A stretch of DNA of 11,100 bases from assembly GCA_964481755.1 (NCBI GenBank), contig CAYZVH010000103.1, positions 1 to 11,100 of the forward strand, read 5' to 3'. Every line of letters begins with the position of its first letter. Position 1 is the stretch's first letter. A model generated the notes under the pieces. It saw only the letters and a program-made list of their open reading frames with translations, searched no databases and was not told where the DNA came from. Positions 6,424 through 11,100 of this stretch are shown one piece after another. Both the position numbers and the translations under genes were made by a program. This DNA is from Phocaeicola_A sp964481755 (lineage in GTDB: Bacteria > Bacteroidota > Bacteroidia > Bacteroidales > Bacteroidaceae).

Positions 6424-7596
6424 ATGGAAGTTAAAGTAATCAACAACCGTCCGGTGAAGATCTGGACGGACTACGTCGAAGAGTCTGCCATGCGGCAGAT
6501 TGAGAACCTGGCGTCCTTGCCGTTCCTTTTCCATCATCTGGCCATCATGCCGGATGTTCACGCGGGACAGGGGATGCCCATCGGTGGTGTGCTAGCGAGT
6601 GTGGATGCGGTGGTGCCCAATGCCGTGGGCGTGGACATCGGCTGTGGCATGTGTGCCATGAAGACCAACTGGCTGGTGAGCGACATCGCCCCGGAGGTGT
6701 TGCGGAAGAAGATCATGCGTGGCATACGCAAGCGCATCCCCTTGGGGATGGACCATCACAAGGAGGCCCAGGATGAATCGTTTCTGCCCACGGGGCACGA
6801 CATCGACAAGATGGTCATTGTGAAGCAACGCCAGCTCTCCATTGCCAAGGAAGTGGGCACGCTGGGTGGCGGCAACCACTTCATCGAGCTGCAGAAGGAC
6901 GAGGAGGGTCACTTGTGGGTGATGCTTCACTCCGGCTCGCGCAACCTCGGTGCTAGGGTAGGGGCTTACTACAACGAGATTGCCGAGCAGTTGAATGCCC
7001 GCTGGTACTCACAGGTGTCGCCGGACGTCCATCTGGCCTTCCTCCCGCTGGGCACGAAGGAGTTCGGCATGTACTGGGAGGAGATGAAGTACTGCGTGGA
7101 CTTCGCTTTCTGCAACCGCCGCCTCATAATGCAGCGCATCCAGGAGGTGCTAGCCGACGCTCTGCCGGGCATCGGGTTTGAGCCCATCATCAACATCGCC
7201 CACAACTATGCGGCCATGGAGACGCATTTCGGCCAGAAGGTGATTGTCCACCGCAAGGGAGCGACGTTGGCCGAGGAGGGCGTCACCGGCATCATCCCCG
7301 GCTCGCAAGGGACGGCCTCCTACATCGTGGAGGGGCTTGGCAACCCGGACTCTTTCTGCTCTTGCTCCCATGGGGCAGGACGTGTGATGAGCCGTACGGC
7401 TGCCGTCAAGACGCTGGACATGGCGGCCGAGGTGGCCCGACTCGATGCTCAAGGCATTGTTCACGCCATCCGTTGCCAGAGCGACATGCAGGAGGCGTCC
7501 GGCGCATACAAGGACATCGAGAGCGTCATCGCCAACGAGCAGGACTTGGTGCGAGTGAAAACCCGCCTTCTGCCCATTGCCGTGATAAAAGGATAG
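6424..7596 (+). CDS. rtcB: RtcB family RNA-splicing ligase
   Basis: RtcB joins RNA ends carrying a 2',3'-cyclic phosphate or 3'-phosphate to a 5'-hydroxyl, using GTP and Mn2+, in RNA repair or tRNA splicing. The 390 residues align along their length with the bacterial enzyme (E. coli RtcB is about 408). Key blocks are IMPDVHAGQGMPIGGV (41-56), GVDIGCGM (69-76, metal ligands D71 and C74), LGGGNHFIEL (147-156, H152), MLHSGSRNLG (167-176, H169), AHNYAA (259-264, H260), IIPGSQG (290-296) and FCSCSHGAGRVMSR (311-324). In the last block H316 is the histidine that becomes guanylylated. All catalytic residues look intact. A divergent WYL regulator gene lies upstream. No rtcA (cyclase), archease or prfH-like gene is next to it, so it appears to be a single-gene unit ended by the hairpin at 7702-7738. 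Confidence 0.96.
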   Translation: MEVKVINNRPVKIWTDYVEESAMRQIENLASLPFLFHHLAIMPDVHAGQGMPIGGVLASVDAVVPNAVGVDIGCGMCAMKTNWLVSDIAPEVLRKKIMRGIRKRIPLGMDHHKEAQDESFLPTGHDIDKMVIVKQRQLSIAKEVGTLGGGNHFIELQKDEEGHLWVMLHSGSRNLGARVGAYYNEIAEQLNARWYSQVSPDVHLAFLPLGTKEFGMYWEEMKYCVDFAFCNRRLIMQRIQEVLADALPGIGFEPIINIAHNYAAMETHFGQKVIVHRKGATLAEEGVTGIIPGSQGTASYIVEGLGNPDSFCSCSHGAGRVMSRTAAVKTLDMAAEVARLDAQGIVHAIRCQSDMQEASGAYKDIESVIANEQDLVRVKTRLLPIAVIKG

Positions 7597-7701
7597 CGAT
7601 TCCCGGTTGGCTCTGGCCGCAAGGCCTTAGCGGGATGAGCAGCTTGTGGTAGCTGTCTGAACACCGCACGGGAAGTATTCGAAGAAGCTTAATAGAACGA
7701 G

Positions 7702-7738
7702 TTCGCCCGCCTCTTGAATGTAACAAGAGACGGGCGAA
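7702..7738. terminator. Hairpin terminator between convergent rtcB and outer-membrane gene
   Basis: TTCGCCCGCCTCTTG (7702-7716) and CAAGAGACGGGCGAA (7724-7738) form a 15-base stem with a 7-base loop. One position is a C-A mismatch in plus-strand RNA but a G-U wobble in minus-strand RNA. A T-rich stretch (TGTTTTGTTATG) follows on the plus side and no T-run on the minus side. It probably ends rtcB transcription and may also stop transcripts from the opposing gene. Confidence 0.65.
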
Positions 7739-7796
7739 ACTGTTTTGTTATGTGTGAACGCGGAGCCTGTTGTCAGACTCGGTCACTAGGTTCTCT

Positions 7797-8510
7797 TTAG
7801 TTGAGGGGGAGTTTGTAACCGATAGTCAGCTGGAACACGCTGTTCTTGCTCTCGGGCTCATATCCTGCCATCTTCTTACCGATCTTGGTGAGGCCGATGT
7901 TGTAACGAAGGTCGAGCACGATGCCGCAGTTGAAGTCGTAAGAAACGCCTACAGGGATAGAGAAGTCGAACTTCTCGCAGTCGTCTTTTACGTCAACGCT
8001 TCTGGTGTCGTTGGAGTTGGAAGTGGCGAAATCTCCGGTGTACTTCTTGTCATACTCGCACTTTGCTGAGAGCAGGAAGCCCGGTTGGATACCGGCTTTC
8101 ACGGCAAGACCTTTGTATACGTAGAAGTTAGCCAAGATAGGCACGTTCAAATAACCAAGAGCCAACTTCGAGTTGTCTTCGAACTTTGAGTTGGAACCGG
8201 TGAAATTGGTCTCGATGCTCGAACCTCTCTCGGCGCCTTGCTGAGAATAGATGAGTCCGGCTGACACAGCGAATCTGTCAGTAACCTGGTAAGCACCCTC
8301 AGCGCCTACTACCACACCCAGTGTAGCTCCGGCCGAAGCGTCCAGGTCGCCGAGAACGGCGTTGTCGTAACTTGCGTCGAAATCCTTGCCGGTGATGTTA
8401 GCGGCGTTGATACCTACTTTCGGAGTGATAGAGAATGTTCCTACGGGAGACTGTGCAAAGGTGCTCACTGTAGCAGCGATTGCAGCAACAAACAATACTA
8501 ATTTTTTCAT
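7797..8510 (-). CDS. PorT-type outer-membrane beta-barrel protein
   Basis: This 237-residue exported protein belongs to the small beta-barrel family common in Bacteroidetes (OMP_b-brl_2 / PorT-like). A clean signal peptide MKKLVLFVAAIAATVSTFAQ is cleaved after residue 20. The mature part alternates amphipathic strands with polar loops: FSITPKVGINAANITG (26-41), AGATLGVVVGAEGAYQV (60-76) and FAVSAGLIYSQQGAE (80-94). The family hallmark YLNVPILANFYVYKGLAVK (120-138) follows, continuing as AGIQPGFLLSA (139-149). The final strands are FSIPVGVSYDF and FQLTIGYKLPLN. Loop 95-115 is rich in Ser, Asn and Thr. The mature protein has three cysteines (151, 178, 195). It sits alone, with its own strong promoter and a long convergent spacer to rtcB. 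Its function is unknown; proteins of this family are often abundant, with no assigned transport role. Confidence 0.9.
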   Translation of the reverse strand: MKKLVLFVAAIAATVSTFAQSPVGTFSITPKVGINAANITGKDFDASYDNAVLGDLDASAGATLGVVVGAEGAYQVTDRFAVSAGLIYSQQGAERGSSIETNFTGSNSKFEDNSKLALGYLNVPILANFYVYKGLAVKAGIQPGFLLSAKCEYDKKYTGDFATSNSNDTRSVDVKDDCEKFDFSIPVGVSYDFNCGIVLDLRYNIGLTKIGKKMAGYEPESKNSVFQLTIGYKLPLN

Positions 8511-8569
8511 AATCTTTACGTGTTAGATGATTAATGATTAGAAAATTTCTACTCTTTAAAAAACGGCTG

Positions 8570-8598
8570 CAAAGGTACGCCTTTTTTCTTTAGTGCAA
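8570..8598 (-). promoter_or_regulatory. Promoter of the outer-membrane barrel gene
   Basis: On the minus strand TACCTTTG (8577 down to 8570) is an exact -7 match followed by C. A TTG lies at 8598-8596, 18 bases upstream. Transcription would start near 8563, giving a leader of about 52 bases. It is one of the best promoters in the window, consistent with an abundant envelope protein. Confidence 0.7.
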
Positions 8599-8711
8599 GC
8601 GATAAACCGCGATTTTTGTCCCGCGTCACCAAAAAAGTATTCTCTCTGAGGCTGTTAAGGTGCCTCGTATCCACTGGCTGAAACTTTTTTTGAAAAAATA
8701 TGGCGGAATGC

Positions 8712-8742
8712 TTGCACGGTTCAAATAGAACCTCTACCTTTG
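8712..8742 (+). promoter_or_regulatory. tRNA-Glu promoter
   Basis: TACCTTTG at 8735-8742, followed by C, is an exact -7 match, and TTG at 8712-8714 lies 20 bases upstream. The predicted transcription start is near 8750, some 14 bases before the mature tRNA end. The barrel-gene promoter points the other way about 140 bases upstream. Confidence 0.75.
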
Positions 8743-8763
8743 CAGCGTCTTAGAAAAAGATAT

Positions 8764-8838
8764 GGCGCTTTCGTCTAGCGGCTAGGACACATGCCTCTCA
8801 CGCATGGAACACGGGTTCGATTCCCGTAGGCGCTACCA
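8764..8838 (+). tRNA. tRNA-Glu, anticodon CTC, CCA encoded
   Basis: The cloverleaf is complete at 75 bases including the encoded CCA (8836-8838). The acceptor stem GGCGCTT/AGGCGCT has a G1-U72 wobble, as in the E. coli glutamate tRNA as I recall it. The anticodon stem CATGC/GCATG encloses the loop CTCTCAC, with anticodon CTC at 8797-8799, reading GAG. The T arm is ACGGGTTCGATTCCCGT. The species is distinct from the usual TTC tRNA-Glu that reads both GAA and GAG. The gene is monocistronic, with its own promoter and terminator. Confidence 0.96.
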
Positions 8839-8842
8839 AATG

Positions 8843-8872
8843 AAGAGATTGCTTACGCAGTCTCTTTTTTTT
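8843..8872 (+). terminator. Rho-independent terminator of the tRNA gene
   Basis: AAGAGATTGC (8843-8852), loop TTAC, and GCAGTCTCTT (8857-8866) form a 10-base stem with one G-U pair. The stem runs straight into a tract of eight T residues (8865-8872). It begins 4 bases after the tRNA CCA end. Confidence 0.92.
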
Positions 8873-8932
8873 GTGCACTGCTCGGCTGCCTTACCCAGCG
8901 GCCCTGCATATCGCCGAGCCTGCAAAACAGGA

Positions 8933-8974
8933 ACCGGGGCTGTGTCGCTTCTCTGTTGGCGACGCAGCCCCGGT
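8933..8974 (-). terminator. Long GC-rich hairpin, terminator of the peptidase operon
   Basis: ACCGGGGCTGTGTCGC (8933-8948) and GCGACGCAGCCCCGGT (8959-8974) form a 16-base stem with a single wobble position and a 10-base loop. It lies 43 bases beyond the stop of the C1 peptidase gene in the direction of its transcription and is followed on that strand by CCTGTTTTGC. A small inverted repeat CCTTAT/ATAAGG (8984-9000) sits between the gene and the hairpin. Confidence 0.75.
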
Positions 8975-9016
8975 CGGTTTACTCCTTATATATAATAAGG
9001 TATAGGCGGGAGGGTT

Positions 9017-10240
9017 TTATTTGATGCCCAACTTCTTGGCGATAGCCTTGGGAATGGCGTTCTTGTGAACGATGATGTTCATCGTCTTGTAGCGCGCGAA
9101 GGCTTTCGATGCGTACCAGATGCCATGGTATTTGCCGGAGTCGCCCCAAGAGTTCTTCACCATGTAGTATTCTGTTCCTTCCTGGTCCTTGGCGATGCCG
9201 TAGATGTGCATGCCGTGGTCGTCCGTGGTCTCCCAGTTGTCGTAGGCGGCCTGACGCTCCTCCTGTGTGCACCAGAACTGCGGTTCGGGCTTCTCTATCG
9301 GACGTTTCATCAGACTGCTGAGCTTCAGCCATTTTGCCATGTCGCTGCCGGTGGTCTCCTGAATCTTCTTCAGGTCGGGCATCACGGCCAGGCCGTTGCG
9401 GGTGAAGCCGTCCTCGCTCACGTCAGCGCCCCAAGCGATGGTGTAGCCGTTGTTGATGGCGTAGTCGAACACCTCCATCAGCTCGTCGATAGGCAGGTTG
9501 TACGACTGTCCCCAGCGCCAGTTGTCCTGCACCTCAATCACAAACTTCTCGTAGAACGGATGGTGTGTGTAAGAGGTCAGCGACACGTAGTCGTCGGCGT
9601 TCAGTCCGGTGGACTCGTAGAACGACATCGGCGTGTAGGTCTTGCCGTTGTACTCGAACGTCTCCGGGCGTTTGCCCAGGTATGCGTCGTAGATGCCTAC
9701 CAGGCCCTTCACCCACAAGGGTTGGTGGTCGGGGGTCATCTGCAGCTTCTTCTGCTCACCTTTGGCGATGGCGCCCACGTAAGCGTTCGTCACAGCGGAG
9801 AGCTCGGTGTGGTTGGAGAGGGTGTCGCCGTAGGTCACACCCGGACGCATCTGCTCCTCGGGAACCAAGCCATAGTGCTTCATGCCGTAGATCACGTCGT
9901 AGAACGAACCGCCTTCGGAGAAGGAAACGTCTCCGTGAGTGCGCACGGCGGCTTTGGCGCGGTCGATATACGTATTGTATACGGTGTACATCTCCGAGAA
10001 GTCGTACTCGCCTTTGCCCATACGCAGCAGCTCAGACTCCAGGAAACTCAGTGTGGAGTAGCACCAGCACGTTCCGGCTCTGTTTTGGTTCTTGATGGAG
10101 GTGATAGGGTTCTCCTTCACGGTGGTGAAGATGAAGCCTTCCTCTTTCTTCTCTTCCTTCTTGTCTTCTGTCTTCACGTCCTGTGCCATTGTGCCAAGAC
10201 AAACGAGACCGAAGGCTGCAATCAGTAGATTTCTTTTCAT
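9017..10240 (-). CDS. Exported C1B-type (bleomycin hydrolase-like) cysteine peptidase
   Basis: This 407-residue papain-superfamily peptidase is of the bleomycin hydrolase/aminopeptidase C type. The order of catalytic residues fits: Gln52 and Cys58 in QNRAGTCWCYST (52-63), His342 in DDHGMHIYGIA (340-350) and Asn363 in VKNSWGDSG (361-369). Unlike cytosolic members, it starts with a signal peptide MKRNLLIAAFGLVCLGTMAQ (cut after residue 20), so it should act in the periplasm or at the surface. A short charged linker rich in Lys and Glu (22-34) follows. The body includes SEGGSFYDVIYGMKHYGLVP (108-127), typical of the family. The C-terminus is AKKLGIK. In C1B enzymes the C-terminal residues enter the active site and set exopeptidase specificity. 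The gene lies 33 bases downstream of the M24 peptidase gene and is probably cotranscribed with it. The likely role is breakdown of peptides. Confidence 0.92.
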   Translation of the reverse strand: MKRNLLIAAFGLVCLGTMAQDVKTEDKKEEKKEEGFIFTTVKENPITSIKNQNRAGTCWCYSTLSFLESELLRMGKGEYDFSEMYTVYNTYIDRAKAAVRTHGDVSFSEGGSFYDVIYGMKHYGLVPEEQMRPGVTYGDTLSNHTELSAVTNAYVGAIAKGEQKKLQMTPDHQPLWVKGLVGIYDAYLGKRPETFEYNGKTYTPMSFYESTGLNADDYVSLTSYTHHPFYEKFVIEVQDNWRWGQSYNLPIDELMEVFDYAINNGYTIAWGADVSEDGFTRNGLAVMPDLKKIQETTGSDMAKWLKLSSLMKRPIEKPEPQFWCTQEERQAAYDNWETTDDHGMHIYGIAKDQEGTEYYMVKNSWGDSGKYHGIWYASKAFARYKTMNIIVHKNAIPKAIAKKLGIK

Positions 10241-10273
10241 GAGTTTGGTTTATTATTTGGTTTATATTAAATG

Positions 10274-11100
10274 TTATTTCATAATGTCCTCCACCTCGTC
10301 GATGGTGATGGGGATGCGTTTCTTCCCGAGGAACCGCGAGCCCGTGGGGATGATGAGGATGTCGTCCTCCAGGCGGATGCCGCCGAAGTCCTTGAACTTG
10401 TCGATGGCGTCGTAGTTGAGGAAGTCGGTGTGCATCTTCTCGGCTCTCCACTTGTCGATGAGGGCGGGGATGAAGTAGCAGCCCGGCTCGTCGGTGATGA
10501 TGAAGCCTTCCTGCAGCCGGCGTCCCATGCGCAGCGAGGCCAGTCCGAACTGGTCGCTCGGGCGCACCTCGTCGTCGAAGCCTACGTAGCACTGGCCCAG
10601 GTTCTCCATGTCGTGCACGTCCATTCCCATCATGTGGCCCAGTCCGTGGGGCATGAACAGGGCATGCGCGCCCGCTGCCACCGCGTCGTCCACATTGCCT
10701 TTCATCAGACCCAGGTCTTTCAGTCCCTGTGCCAACACTTTGCTGACGTTCAGGTGCACCTCTTTCCACGTCGTGCCTGGGTGGGCGAAGTCGATGGCGT
10801 GGTCGTGGCAGGCCAACACGATGCTGTAGACATCCCGCTGTCGCTGGGTGAACTTGCCGCCCACGGGGATGGTGCGCGTGAAGTCGGAGCAGTAGTTGTT
10901 CTCCGTCTCGGCTCCGGCGTCGGTCAGCATCAGGCGTCCTGTCTCCAGGTAAGCGTCGTGGCTGTGGTTGTGCATCGTCTCGCCGTGTTGCGAGAGGATG
11001 GTGGCGAAGGACACCATGCTGCCGTAGGAGGAGGCGATGCCGTCCAACACTCCGGCTATGTATTGTTCTTTCACGCCCGGCTTGCAAAGCTTCATGGCGG
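10274..11100 (-). CDS. M24 aminopeptidase P-like metallopeptidase, N-terminus outside window
   Basis: This is the C-terminal 275 or so residues of a peptidase family M24 enzyme (aminopeptidase P/prolidase, cleaving Xaa-Pro bonds with two metal ions). The frame continues past the right edge (..AMKLCKPGVKEQ), so the Met at 11095 is internal. All five metal ligands of the pita-bread fold can be placed: Asp in LTDAGAE and Asp in SDFTRT, the second His of PHGLGHMMG, Glu in TDEPGCYF and Glu in GIRLEDD. The substrate-side HNHSHDAYLETG block also fits the family. The missing N-terminal domain would normally be 150-180 residues. The stop at 10274 is followed after 33 bases by the exported C1B peptidase gene, suggesting one transcript. 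Whether this enzyme is cytosolic or exported cannot be seen here. Confidence 0.93.
   Translation of the reverse strand, partial: AMKLCKPGVKEQYIAGVLDGIASSYGSMVSFATILSQHGETMHNHSHDAYLETGRLMLTDAGAETENNYCSDFTRTIPVGGKFTQRQRDVYSIVLACHDHAIDFAHPGTTWKEVHLNVSKVLAQGLKDLGLMKGNVDDAVAAGAHALFMPHGLGHMMGMDVHDMENLGQCYVGFDDEVRPSDQFGLASLRMGRRLQEGFIITDEPGCYFIPALIDKWRAEKMHTDFLNYDAIDKFKDFGGIRLEDDILIIPTGSRFLGKKRIPITIDEVEDIMK

Noticed and set aside
8820..9016. tRNA-associated integration site downstream of tRNA-Glu
   Set aside because: No duplicate of the tRNA 3' end and no integrase gene; the sequence holds two terminators and then an ordinary operon.
9065..10228. A 387-codon plus-strand open frame opposite the C1B peptidase gene
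   Set aside because: It is the mirror of a well-supported gene, rich in Val, Leu, His and Gly as expected from antisense of this codon use, with no recognisable domain.

Overview
The window reads as chromosomal DNA from a member of the Bacteroidales, on the GC-rich side for that order. The evidence is repeated TAnnTTTG(C) -7 boxes, some with a TTG about 20 bases upstream; weak or absent Shine-Dalgarno sequences; and close resemblance of several products to Bacteroides-type proteins (a GH35 beta-galactosidase, a PorT-type outer-membrane barrel, a DUF4172-Fic protein). I cannot name a genus.

Layout. Bases 1-1048 (minus) hold the N-terminal 349 residues of an exported GH35 beta-galactosidase whose C-terminus lies outside the window. 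Bases 1049-1588 are non-coding and hold a 53-base near-perfect palindrome, followed by a promoter covered by repeats that drives a DUF4172-Fic-winged-helix protein (1589-2872, plus). recQ follows on the same strand with its own promoter (2953-5172). It converges with, and overlaps by 8 bases, a WYL-domain regulator (5165-6199, minus). That regulator is divergent from rtcB, an RNA ligase gene (6424-7596, plus). A strong hairpin separates rtcB from a convergent small outer-membrane barrel gene (7797-8510, minus). A divergent promoter pair then serves the barrel gene and a tRNA-Glu(CTC) (8764-8838) that has its own terminator. The right end is a two-gene minus-strand peptidase operon: an M24 aminopeptidase P-like gene (N-terminus outside the window), then, 33 bases on, an exported C1B (bleomycin-hydrolase-like) cysteine peptidase, ended by a GC-rich hairpin.

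Most genes are ordinary housekeeping or polymer-degradation genes. The parts that most deserve a second look are regulatory: (i) three copies of a GCATAAT-centred repeat lying between the -33 and -7 boxes, across the transcription start and across the start-codon region of the fic gene, whose product carries a probable DNA-binding winged helix; (ii) the divergent WYL regulator/rtcB pair, with two perfect short palindromes between them, which could be a Bacteroidales counterpart of RtcR control of RNA repair; and (iii) the 53-base palindrome. No CRISPR array, insertion sequence, phage gene or clear defence island is visible.
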